64,000 nt of DNA, taken from contig NC_057926.1 of assembly GCF_018873765.1 (NCBI RefSeq), positions 49,777,043 to 49,841,042 of the forward strand. The letters run 5' to 3'. The position numbers and the translations under genes are program-made. The stretch comes from Telopea speciosissima (lineage: Eukaryota; Streptophyta; Magnoliopsida; Proteales; Proteaceae). Shown one piece after another: positions 36,384-47,430 of the stretch. Under the pieces are notes generated by a model. That model saw nothing but the letters and a program-made list of their open reading frames with translations. It had not been told where the DNA came from and ran no database searches. Position 1 is the first letter of the stretch. Every line of letters starts with the position of its first letter.

Positions 36384-36484
36384 ATATGTGCAACACAGCT
36401 CAATCGTTGGATGTCCCCTGGCAGCACCCTAGGCGCTGGGCTCCCTGGAGATGATCCTAATCCTTCTAGACTTAGTTTGGCAAT
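36384..36484 (+). mobile_element. Half copy of the foldback family seen at 1735-1915
   Basis: 'gcaacacagctcaatcgttg', 'gatgtcccctggcagcaccc' and 'gctccctggagatgatccta' align in order with 'gtgacacagtccaacggctg', 'gatgcctcctgggcatgctg' and 'gctccccggagaggagctca' of the upstream copy. Both then continue into 'cttagtttggca' or 'ctatgcttggca'. Only one arm is present. Confidence 0.5.
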
Positions 36485-36706
36485 TCAACATGTCTTGTCA
36501 AAGTATGCTCAGGGCTGTGGTCATTGATGGAGTCCTCTTATTCGCATTGGTGTTGAATTGCACTACCCCTCCACCCTCCAACTACTGGACTCCCCTCCCC
36601 CACCTCAGGCCGCCCCTTATGTACCCACCTAGTGCCTTATGGGCTCTCGATAGGTTGGGGGAAAAAGGATTTTGAAGAGGAGGGGGAACTGGGTGGGAGT
36701 TCCAAG

Positions 36707-37051
36707 TTAATAATAATACAAAAGGTTTGTGCAAGGCCCTGCATGGTGCACGATCGTGTCTGCAATTGTCAGATGGGGATGAAGGATTGTTTACCATATA
36801 CAATCATGCTCATCCAATGATTGAAAACACAATCGTGTACAAAACTCTTCCCTAATAATAATAATAATAATTAAGGCAAAAGATTTTGTATATGGTCGTA
36901 CATGGTGCACGGTCATGCTTTCAACCGGTGGATGAACATGGTCGTGTATAGTGCACAGTTTCTCATCCTTATTCAACAGTTGTAGACATGATCGTACACC
37001 ATGTACAGCTGTATACGAAAATTCTCCCCTAATAATAATAGTAATAATAAT
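36707..37051. mobile_element. Pair of related palindromic MITEs separated by (TAA)n
   Basis: Copy 1 (about 36716-36853) and copy 2 (about 36876-37029) both contain 'catggtgcacgatcgtg' or 'catggtgcacggtcatgc'. Both end with 'aaaactcttccctaataata' or 'aaaattctcccctaataata'. TAA tracts lie before, between and after them (about 36707, 36854-36871 and 37030-37051). Each copy is partly self-complementary. PIF/Harbinger-type MITEs insert at and duplicate TAA/TWA, which fits this arrangement. Confidence 0.6.
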
Positions 37052-39544
37052 GAAGATTGACCTAAACATTAGTCTTTGTGACAAATTTAAAATAGGCAAT
37101 GGTCTAAGGATACCCTCTTTGGCTCTCAGTCTAGGTTCCCCTTTTCATTATTATAGTCATAGTATCCTCCAAATAGGTAGCACACATGTGAAGCATACCC
37201 ACCTTAAGATATATATATGGAGTGGTTGACAAATCCTTCAAATCCTATAACTCTCCTCTTTCATATATCACTTATTTAATTTAGTATCAAATTTCTTAGT
37301 AAATATAATAAGCTTTCTGGCTCTTCACTATATCTCTATATCCTTTCTCTTGTTTTATGGTATAAGCATTGATTTTTGTTGCTCATGATCCAACATTTTC
37401 TGACTTTCCTTCAAATTTTTTTGATTTTCTAATCTATATCCATTTAGTATTCTTACATTATCATCCACATCCATTCTACAATCTGTATATCCTTCAATTA
37501 ACTTATATTGTATTCTATAGAATGAGATCAATTCTCCTATTATCATCTATTGACCATAGAACAACTCTAAAAAATACTCCATTCATTTCACCTAGATCTA
37601 TTAAATACTTGATTAGATATTAAAATTCGCAACTTTTATATTAATCAAAGTTGCTAATCAAAGTTGTTGACATTTAGACGTGTCACCACGACCTAATTAA
37701 TAAGCTTGGGTGAGCTAATGTCACAAATGATTTAATACACATTATCATAGGTCAATTTTAATTCCAAAAACATAGTGAACGTGACGTATAAATTAAGTTT
37801 GAAATGATAAAGAACTACATAAGGAAAATGATAGTAGATTTCATTACAATGAAAATATATGCTTGAAAAATCAAATGGTAACATTTTTTAATAATGACAT
37901 AATGTTAAGTCGCTTTCAAATTATTTTTGAAAATCCTTTTTTACCCTTGAGTTAACTAATTTTTGAAAACTACACAAAATGCAATCACTTTTTAACACTT
38001 TCCTCTACTTGTTTTATGACGAATTCAACTAAATGAGATGAGTGTAGGATCCACTGTTACATGGATTCATGCAGTTAGTCTGTCCATCTCTATCGCACGA
38101 GAAGAAATTGCGACTAACAGACAAATTAATTTTCTCTTTCCTCATTTGAATCTATGATGGTAGAACCATTGGACTAGGCATGAATCTATTCAAAGAGTGG
38201 AGTTTTCTTGTGATCACAATAGATTTCACGAATGAGTATTACGACTTTGATACCAACATAAATTCGTATTGATATCACACTTGTGGCTTAAAAAAGGAGA
38301 TGAATAAATAAAGTTATATTTTAAGATTAGGGTCGTAATATTTCTCCATAAAGTTTCTCGTGACGTTAAGATTTTCTTTTGTAGATATCTTATCAATGTC
38401 ATAAGCAATTAGTTTGAAATTTTCAACATTGTTTGATTTCACATTGTGAAGATTTAAAGCTTAAAGGATTGAATGAACAAAAAGTAAAAAAATCAACTTT
38501 ATGCAATTTCAATCAACAAACATACAAAGAAAAAAAGAACCAAAATGCACTAGAGTGGTGGGTGAGGCCTTCCTGCCTGTCCAATTAAATAGTTTGGTCA
38601 AAGGAACTCTATATGTTGTTCAAAGAGAGAGGAGCAAGATTATAAAATACGGTATCGACTCTGTATTACTCAATGTCAAAATTTTATTGATACCAATATG
38701 TATTTGTTGAATCGATCTATATCAATCAGATTTTAGATATAAAAAGAAGTCACTTCTTGATTATATCTATATCAATAACGATGTCTCTAGCAATACCAAT
38801 GATATGGGCGATATGATACTGATACTTAGAACTCTGGAGTTGAAGACTCTGGTCCAATGGGGATTTACCCATTGATGGGCAATATTGGCACTAGAGAACA
38901 TTATTGAATTTTGTGTCAATAATCAATAGTGATAAACACAGTGAAACATGGCGCATGGGCAAGGTTGAAGTAGTAATTTACTAGTCACCTACCTCATGCT
39001 ATCACCTACCAGAGCCAATTCAGACTGGTAGAGTAAGTTTTGCAGAAGAACATATTTGGTTTGACAAAATTGATGTGCAAAATCGTGTTGACTATGAACC
39101 ACCCTCTCAACATGGTTGACTTTGACCCCCAGCGTGTTAGACCAAAATGTAAGTTCAAAGTACACGTAGACATGGCTAAATCCCACCCCGTGTGTGGAAT
39201 AAGAGATTGACCACCTTACCCTTGTTTCATACTTTCTAAGGTCATCAAATTATGAACAATTGTTTCCTACATGCCCGTGGTAAGAACTTTTCCTACACAT
39301 TAATTGTAAATATTGACATGTGGATTATTGTGCATTCTCCCATAATTTTGGAATATTTTTTTTTTTTTGGGTAAGATCATTCACTTTTCATTTGTTACGT
39401 TTGGAGAAAGTTTTCTGAAACAAGAAAAATACACCCATCTAGGGTTATGAATGCTTTACTTTTTTATAATATGAAGTCAAAAATATTAGCTTTGTTCCCT
39501 AATGCAATATCTTCCAATTCCTTCGGTCAAGGGCTAGTGGGCGA

Positions 39545-39720
39545 AGGAAAACTGCCTCTGATAAGTTTAATATAGGGTAGTAGATTTTCGTCCAACACTC
39601 CCATGTGTCTATCTCTCTCCTTCTCAAAACAAGGGGGCAGAGATGTCTTTTCATATGAGGAAGAAAGAGATAGACTCATGGGAGTACTGGCGTAGGTGAT
39701 ACTCTCAGATAGAGTTCTTT
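39545..39720. mobile_element. Foldback MITE, about 175 bp
   Basis: The inner arms 'cactcccatgtgtctatctc' and (reverse complement of the right side) 'tactcccatgagtctatctc' pair over about 30 bases. The outer parts are more diverged: 'gaaaactgcctctgataag' against 'gaactctatctgagagtat'. It is followed by a T-run. Non-coding. Confidence 0.6.
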
Positions 39721-40004
39721 TTTTTTTTAATATATTATTAAGTAAAAATTTTCTTTTGAAAGGCACAACAAGAATGGTGATTACAAGGTGCATCATGAGA
39801 TTGACATTAACAAGAAGGTTGTACATTTGACTAACTTAAACCATCCAATTAATTAAGAAGGTGCTCCATATGTGATATGTTGATAAATCACCCACCTTTA
39901 ATTTATATTAAAAGCTTATAGTATAATTTCCTCTGCTTTTAGAGATTCCCTTATTGAAACAGGTGACAAATAATTTTTTCCGCTAATGATTTATTTTTAT
40001 TGGA

Positions 40005-40212
40005 ACTCGATCGGCCTTCGGCCGACTAAATCTTCCAGGGCTCGTATATGACTCTGCAGCACCACAAATCGTTAGCTACTGGGCCCCATGTTCACCAGGG
40101 AGTTTCCTCTCAAATAGGTGGGCCCAAGGGGGGAGGCAGAGTCGAACTCAGGACCTTCAACTTCCTTAGGATTCGTCTCTTGCCAACTGTGCTGCCCCTT
40201 GGGGTTGCTCAT
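40005..40212 (-). mobile_element. tRNA-derived SINE on the minus strand
   Basis: Read on the minus strand, 'ggggcagcacagttggcaag' holds the A-box and 'gtcctgagttcgactctgcc' the B-box, spaced like a tRNA. The body continues through 'ggagtttcctctc' (complement) and ends near 'tagtcggccgaaggccgatc'. The tail is A/T-rich and not a clean poly(A). Boundaries are approximate and no duplication was found. Confidence 0.55.
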
Positions 40213-40224
40213 GACATTTCTTTT

Positions 40225-40431
40225 TAGGAGTTTACTAAAACAAATGGGAAAAAAAAAACTCTCTAAGTGTGGCCCTTGCGTCAGATACAAAGGGATGCGA
40301 AATGACTTTCTTACCTTATGAAAAACAAAAATCTCACCCCTATTAATGTTTTTGCACATGTTCCATTCACAACCAAGCCAATGTAGGGCCCACTTCCTTG
40401 AAGGGAACCCTCTCCCAAAAATATTGTTGAA
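40225..40431 (-). mobile_element. Second copy of the 28092-28260 element, minus orientation
   Basis: It shares ordered blocks with 28092-28260 as described there. It lies only about 200 bases upstream of the probable leader of the OBE3-like gene, so it may sit in its promoter. Confidence 0.45.
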
Positions 40432-40639
40432 ACCTCTTTAACCCTCCTTCGTTAAGTGCTTTTGTGATTGTATGGTCCAAGGATAAATACCCATTTGGCT
40501 CACCTGATACTAAGTTCTACCAATCTTAAGATAGTACGTGTATCACTGAAAATTTCCCTAGGGATTGGTGGTAATTTTCAGTACTTTTGACGGTTTGACC
40601 AATGTCCTCCACCTTCTTACTATTTCAGTAATTGAATAA

Positions 40640-40922
40640 ACCAACAAGGGTATTCTTGGAATATGGGAAAAATCACCGTTTCTTCATGTAAATGCCGGCG
40701 CAAACAACCGTTGCAGGATTGAGAAAAGAAGATTCGCTGAAAGAGAGAACAAAACGAGAGCAGATCATTGAAGTAGGAGTAGTAGTAGAAGAACTGGACA
40801 ACAGGAGAATCTTCGCCTCTCTCTACTCCCTTCAATAAATTTTTGCTTTTCTCTTTCTATTCTTTTGGTGGGTGGTGAGGGGAGAGTTCTCTCTCTCTCA
40901 TTCTATCTCGTTTTGACCAACC
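40640..40922 (+). promoter_or_regulatory. Leader/promoter-proximal region of OBE3-like gene
   Basis: Purine-rich text (agtagtagtagaag, 40783-40797) changes to a CT-rich stretch (about 40845-40910) just before the ATG at 40923. The context around the start, accaaccATGTT, is acceptable for plants. No confident TATA box is visible. The transcription start is unknown. Confidence 0.35.
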
Positions 40923-43900
40923 ATGTTTTCAGATACCGATCTCTCAAATGGTTTTGTTCCCGGAACTGAAGGCTCAACAACAAACAAGCTCAAACCACAC
41001 GTCTCCATCAAAAATCTCGAGAACCCTGATGGGAAAATTGGATTTTCTGATAAGGGTAACGATTTGCTGCGCGATTCAGAGGTGGGTTTTGATGGGTTCC
41101 GTTCAAAATCTTATTCAAGAATTGGGAATCTGGGTTCGCAAGAACTGACCCTGAGTTACCTCTGTGATAACCCAAAAATGAGTTTTCAAGAAAAAGAGAT
41201 ATCAGGGAAGAATCTATTCAGTGTGCTGGAGAAGGATAGGTACAAAGGGAAGGAGGTGATTTCGGAGAATCCCGAGGAGAGATTGGTGGAACGAGATTTT
41301 CTGCAACTAAACGGGGTTAGAGCAGCAGGGACGAAGCGAGAGCTCGACCAAGAAATAGAAAGAGAGATGAGAGAGAAGAAGGCGAAGCTAGAGACTCTTA
41401 ATCTCTCTCTAGCACTCCCAGATGTGTCTCTGTCTCTTACCTCTTCGCCGAATGCGGATCATTTTGCTCACCCCAAACCTACCAGAAGCACTCAATCATT
41501 GGCTCCATCGAACAACAATACACGAACGGCAAGCTCTGACGACTTCACGGCTGCTTCGCTCTCCTATTCCTACTCTGTTCCGTTCTCTCACAACCCTAGC
41601 TGCTCACTCTTCACACGCAACTCCACCGAGAACTACGAGTACTCAGAGAGTCACCAAAAAGATACTGACCATATTTGGTACTGTGGAGAGGGAACTAATG
41701 GATCGGTTCACAGTCGATTCAGGCCCGTCGGCGACGGCAGCGTTGTGTTGGCGAATCACGGTGGCGGAGGTGGTTTTGGCCATCAATTGATGCAGAGTAA
41801 TCGCCAGATTAACAAAGATTCAAGTAATAGTCTTTACAGAACAACGAGCTCTGATAACCAGTCCTTCTTACCCTCGGAGCTTCCGGCGAGGCCGAAAAAA
41901 GAAGACACGGCCTCGATGGATTCGAGAGGAAGAGCTTCTCGGAAGAATTCAGATGGGAGCAGAGCAAGAAAGCTCACGAGGCCGGAGAGGATTCTTTTAG
42001 AAATCGTTTCAGATTCTATCCCTGTTATGGCTCAGATACTTCAAGAACTCCCAGATGAGACAATTGAATCTGCAAAGGAGCACATGAGCAATCTCATTGG
42101 GTCGCCTGAGAAGAGAGAGGAATTAACTAATCTGCAGAATCGTCTTGAGAGAAGATCGGACCTCACTTTTGAGACACTCTCTAAGTCTCATAGAGACCAA
42201 TTAGAGATCTTGGTTGCAATCAAGACTGGCCTTGTGAATTACATTTCAGGGAAGAATCGTCTCCCCATGACCGAGCTTGTGGAGATCTTTTTGCTCATGA
42301 GGTGTCGCAATGTGAACTGCAGCTACAAGGGTTTATTGCCTGTTGATGACTGTGACTGCAAGATATGCTCAACCAAGAAGGGATTCTGTAGTGCGTGTAT
42401 GTGCCCTGTGTGTTTGAATTTCGACTGTGCCTCCAATACTTGCAGTTGGGTTGGTTGTGATGCTTGTTCGCACTGGTGCCATGCCTCTTGTGGCATTCAG
42501 AGAAACCTCATTAGGCCAGGGCCCAACTTGAAGGGGTCTGCAGGAACCACGGAGATGCAGTTCTATTGTCTTGGATGTGACCATGCTTCTGAGATGTTTG
42601 GATTTGTTAAGGATGTGTTTCTCTGCTGTGCAAAAGATTGGGGTCTTGAGACCCTGAAAAAGGAGCTTGACTGTGTCAGGAAGATCTTTAGAGGGAGTGA
42701 AAACTTCAAGGAAAAGGAGCTGCAGAGTAAGGCAGAGGAGACTCTCTTGAAGCTCGAAAACAAGATCATTTCCCCATCGGAGGCCTGTGATTCCATCCTA
42801 CAGTTCTTCAAGTGTAAGCCTCGCTAATGCTTTCAATTTGGGTTTTGCTCTATATTTGGATGTTATTTCTTATAAACTGAAATATGTGTGAGAAGGGTCG
42901 TGGTCTTGATCAATGAGTAGGTCTCATGGGAGGGACCCCTTTTAATCATTGTATCAGTGCAGGAGGCGTTCGTGCCAATACAAGGTGGCATATTGGTGAT
43001 CAATGGATTCCTAGCTGATGAAAAAGTAGTCTCTCCCATGAAATCCTTTATCATTGAATCAGAAAATGAACGAATTATCAGATAGGATTTTAAGAATTTT
43101 TGAATGAGATTGCTTGAACTTTAACTATTCAGTAATAACATGAAATGGTCTATCTACGCTAGTGTTGTATGGCTGGCTATGTTCCATTAATGTGAAAGTA
43201 TCTGTGATCAGATGCTGATGGTTTCTCTTTATGTAGAACTCATAGATTAAAAGTCCTAGATTATGGCTTTTGTGGAACCTCCCATCCTTCCCTTTTTTCA
43301 GTAATTATATGAGGTTTTCTTTAGGGAACTGGAACCAAGTAGTAGAATTTGTTTGAAATAGCAGAGAGATGTATTTTTTCTCGGGTTTTAATTTGTATAG
43401 TTTCTAAGGATTGAAATAGTTTTGATAGTAGAGAAGTGCTGCCTAGATGTTCTTTAATTCTTTGTTTTGATTTTTAAGTGTTGGGACATCAAACCATTTA
43501 GCATTACAAACCACCGGTAAGTAGAAATTTTTCACGAGTTTCCAAGTCACGTAGTACCACCAATCTTAGTTTGATATACTCAGTGATGAATTTAAACTAT
43601 GCTTTGCAAATCCAGGACAATTTCTTCCTCAAGTCTACTAACATTCATTATGAGCTGCCAGTAGTTAGTGAGGTCCCTGAACTCATGGGGCTGTTGGAGA
43701 GGTTGGGAATCATCCTGTTCATGAGGATCTGGACTAGAGAATAAATATGGCAGCTCTTTCTCAATAAGATTTTCCTTGATGAAGTAGGCTGATGGCTCAC
43801 CATTTCCCCATTTCCTGTAGACATGGTTGGAAACTTGGAATCCCAATGTGCTGAATTTCGTGTATTTGGCTGGTTGGCAGAATTAGAAAGAATTTTAGTG

Positions 43901-46483
43901 ACCAATTATCTGGTGTTCTGGTTCATTATGGGTACATTACTTCCTAATATTTGTTTTTCTACTGCCTTGTTTGGGATCTCTTGGGTTGTCCCAAGTAATA
44001 TAATAGACGAATTATAGGTTGGAGCATCATACATTTAGATTCTCACAGATTATAGTCAGGAATATGCTGTAGCTTGCAATTTTCTTGGAGTTGTGAAAGG
44101 AGGTATCCATGGATATTAAATGATAAACATTGCTCCAAATTGACCATTTTCACTAAGTGCTTGACTTGCCGTATTCTTGGTGTTAACTTTTTGTCAGGGT
44201 CTAAGGTATTTCCTCTTGTCAAATTTACATGAAGATTGGATCAGATGATTTATGGTGAAAGTGAACTATCCTTTTAGGTGGGCCAAACTTCTGCTGCTGC
44301 TTGAGTGCTTGCTAGTAATCTTGACCCCTACGCCCTTCCTCCTTTCATTCCTGTTTCCTGTTCAAATAGTTACTTTCTTCAGGGGTAAAAAAGTCACCAG
44401 CAGAAGAAAAAGAAACACATAGTTGTTCTGAATGAAATTCCCTTCCTCTTTCTCGTCTTTGATAGAGTTCTGTATTAGTGATACCTAAAAAAAAAAAGAA
44501 TTGATTTCCCTAGATGATTTAGCACAGTATGACATTGTTTTTGCCTTCTTTTTAGAAGGGGGGGGGGGAGAGGGTTGGGATCGGTTAGGTACTTTTATTT
44601 ATTGGACATGGAAGGTTAGGAATGTACAAAATTTTCTGGAGTTTGTGGGGTCTCAGAACACGGTTGATATTGATTTACCATATCTTTCATATTCAGAAGG
44701 TAGTGGTTAAGGATGTGGGGAAGGAGCTTACAGTAGCTAGTAACAATGTGAGGGAAGTGAACTCAGTAGTTTGGTCATAGGCATGCACCAGCAAGAAGAA
44801 GTGTAACATATGCGTTCAAGGTGTTAATTGTTAAAAGGGTCAATCAGAAAGCTGAAATAACATGGGTTTACTGTCCAGAGACATGAGTTACGATGGAAGA
44901 TGTGGCTCTAGATAGAATGGGGTGCGGAACCAAATTCATATAGCCTAGTAATTGGGAAACAGCTTTGTTGGACTAAGTTTATAGTTCATTCTCTTCTTTG
45001 CCATAGTATTATGAGTTCTTAGAATTGAAGTACTTGAACTGATTATCTCAAGGCTAAAGTTACTGTTGAGATTAGAGCAGAAATAATGTTTATTCATGTT
45101 CTATGAAGTTTAAATGAGGCTTGTATTTATTGGAACGGTGGATGGAAACACCTTACGTTGGTGTGGGCATTCTACTAGAATAGTGCGTGGTGTTTTGAAT
45201 GTGGCCCATAATTCTCATCTTTATTGTTAAGAATTTTGCATGTTTGAAGTCATCTAATGGAAATGATGCATCCTAAAGGGTTGCTAGTTTTTGCAGTTCA
45301 CAGAAAACTCAAGTTGCAATTCGTAGAAAATCTTTCAAGTTGAAAGCCTTGTGTTGTTTGGAGCTGGGCAACAGCTTACCGGTTTTATTATTTACACACT
45401 TCTTATTCTGAACACATCATGTGAGCTACAATACTGTCTAATATAATTCACATTAAATTATTTATAACTATTTAATAAAAATATCATGTATGTACCTTCT
45501 TTGCATTGATAAACATCATAATCTTGATATGTGCTAGTTGATCTATACAGTCTTATTCCCGGACTTTGTTGTTGACATCCTCCTATCTGACTTCATTTGC
45601 TAGTGAAGTTGGGCACATACACATGGTAAATATGCTCATGAGGCATTGCTTTAAGCAATTCCCCTGTGGGTAGCTACCACGACTTCCAATTGGATGGGGA
45701 CCGTGTGGAAAGTTATGATTCTTAGTGATTCTAAGTTTCAACCCCGTTATGTAAATTCTAACTGGCCCTGTTTCCAATCTTAAGGCAGTGTTGAGATTGA
45801 TCAATTTGAATATCTTTTACTCTGATTTGATATCTATAATTTCTGCTTTGTTTGTGCAACATGTCTTCTGCTAACACTGATTACCCCTGTGATATCTATG
45901 GAATACAGATGGTGCTTCAGCAATTCCCGGATCTGGTGCCTCATCAAAAGACTTAACTTTAGCTCAAATATGTCAACAAGCAGACGTGGTTTCGCTTTCT
46001 ACTACTTCTCCACCGTCAAAATCTACCACCTATAACATGAGCTCCTCCAGTGGAAGGCCGAATCTGCTGCCAAATGATGTAAATCAAAACATTCTTACGG
46101 GTGCTCTCACAAGAGAGCGGAGAGTTGAGGATGAGCTGGAGTCAACCTTGAAGAAGGATGGCTTCGACAGCCTTGAAAGCATTGTGAGAATCAAGGAAGC
46201 TGAAGCGAGGATGTTCCAGAGCCACGCAGATGAAGCACGGAGAGAGGCAGAGGGGTATCGGCGGATGGTCCGTATAAAAAGTGAGAAACTGGAGGAAGAA
46301 TATGCCGGCAAGCTTGCTAAACTGTGTTTACAGGAGACAGAGGAGAGGCGCAGGAAGAAGCTTGAAGAGCTCAAGAACTTGGAGAATTCCCATTGTGACT
46401 ACTACAAGATGAAGCTCAGAATGCAAGATCAAATTGCAGGCTTGTTGGAGAGGATGGAGGCAACAAAAAAGCAATGGGTGTAA
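40923..46483 (+). CDS. OBE3: OBERON3/TITANIA1-like PHD-finger protein
   Basis: Two exons (40923-42813 and 45909-46483; intron phase 1, donor AAGT|GTAAGC, acceptor ATACAG|AT) give 821 aa. N-terminal landmarks shared with OBE3 are 'NELTLSYL'-type text at 73-80, 'ETLNLSLALPDVSLSLT' at 157-173, and 'GEGTNGSVHSRFRPVGDG' at 255-272. The conserved helical block follows (about 350-460). The Cys/His-rich PHD finger region is 461-553 (CRNVNC, CKIC, CSACMCPVC, CSHWCHASCG, CLGC). The C-terminal part (about 690-818) is a long charged coiled coil with QETEERRRKKLEELKNLENS. OBE proteins are nuclear PHD readers required for root and shoot meristem initiation and act as complexes with each other. Arabidopsis OBE3 is a little shorter (about 730 aa, from memory). 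Exon 1 read into the intron stops after four codons. Confidence 0.95.
42814..45908 (+). other. Single 3.1 kb intron of OBE3-like gene
   Basis: Bounded by GTAAGC and ATACAG. A/T-rich with an 11-G run near 44548-44558 and no supported exon. Frames such as 43823-44017 and 44501-44710 show no domain. If the intron is kept in the mRNA, the protein ends after the PHD region without the coiled coil. Confidence 0.85.
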
Positions 46484-47430
46484 ACACAAGGTATCTACCA
46501 TTTATGTGATGAAAACGGAGTGAAAGGCAAGGTTTCGAACGATGGGCGGAGATGACGGCGGCGTGTAATTTGTTTGAGTTATTGCCATGCAGAAATTGCT
46601 TGGTGTATGTAAGATTTTCCAATGTTTAACTTGAATTTTAGATAGGAAAAAGAATGTGCTTATTACCTGTCCAATGACCATGGTGACCTACTTTCTCTCT
46701 ACAAATCTGAATGACCTGGTAAACCTTGCTGTACCTTGCTATATATGGTACTCTATAGAGTGGTGACTGGGGCCAACCATTTTTTGACGTGGGTTTTAAG
46801 TGGCCTTGGCTCAAACCCTTTGGCGATCAAACACACTTCTCTTTGGGTTTTCCTTCCCTAAAGCATGGATATATATCTCTCTGTGTAAATACAAGAGACT
46901 TGACTTTGGTCACACGATGTCTCTTTTAGATGTAATAGAGCGATTTGGGCCTTCCCTTTCTTGGGGCTCAAGTACCCCATTGTATAGATCTGCATACCGA
47001 CCCCTCTATCACTTTCAGGCCCTAGAGAGAGAGAGAGAGAGCCTTTTGTTTGTCTAAGAATATGCAATCTAAAGGTGGAAATTCTGGAGTCACCCTCTTC
47101 GTTAATTTATCAGTTACTTAAGTAGTTTAGAGCATTCTTTGATGCAATTTTTTTGGGTCCAAGATGGAAGGTTCTTTCACAAGTTGGCATTTAACTCATA
47201 GATAAGTGATCTCAGTTTTTCTACTTCTTGAAGACATCAAGCTGCTCATTCGTAGGGAGATCCCCACCCCTCCCTCCCCCCAACCCAGTGTCCTTCAGGT
47301 AGTTCCAGTTTTTGTTCATATGGAGAATGCTATTGCATTAGGATAATGGATCGCCAAATGCTTCCATTAAATGGAATTTTGAAGATAATCATTAAATGTA
47401 CATAATTCATTTCAATGGTGTCATTAGTCA
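46484..47430. other. Region between the convergent OBE3-like and PPR genes
   Basis: It probably holds both 3' untranslated regions. It contains a GA run (about 47026-47041) and C-rich patches near 47263-47285. No gene or repeat family is recognised. Confidence 0.6.

Larger units (their letters stand above)
26856..40639. other. 13.8 kb gene-free region filled with transposon remnants
   Basis: No complete gene is supported. Listed separately are MITE relatives (28092-28260, 40225-40431), LINE remnants (29177-29636, 32051-32247), SINEs (30442-30634, 32538-32744, 40005-40212) and foldbacks (35811-35938, 36384-36484, 36707-37051, 39545-39720). Ends of the TAGGGGTGTCAA family occur at 31408 and 32375. 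The stretches 26856-28080, 33740-35280 and 37100-39500 are A/T-rich with no motif or frame I can name. 33807-33822 is a short (TAGC)n run. Confidence 0.65.
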
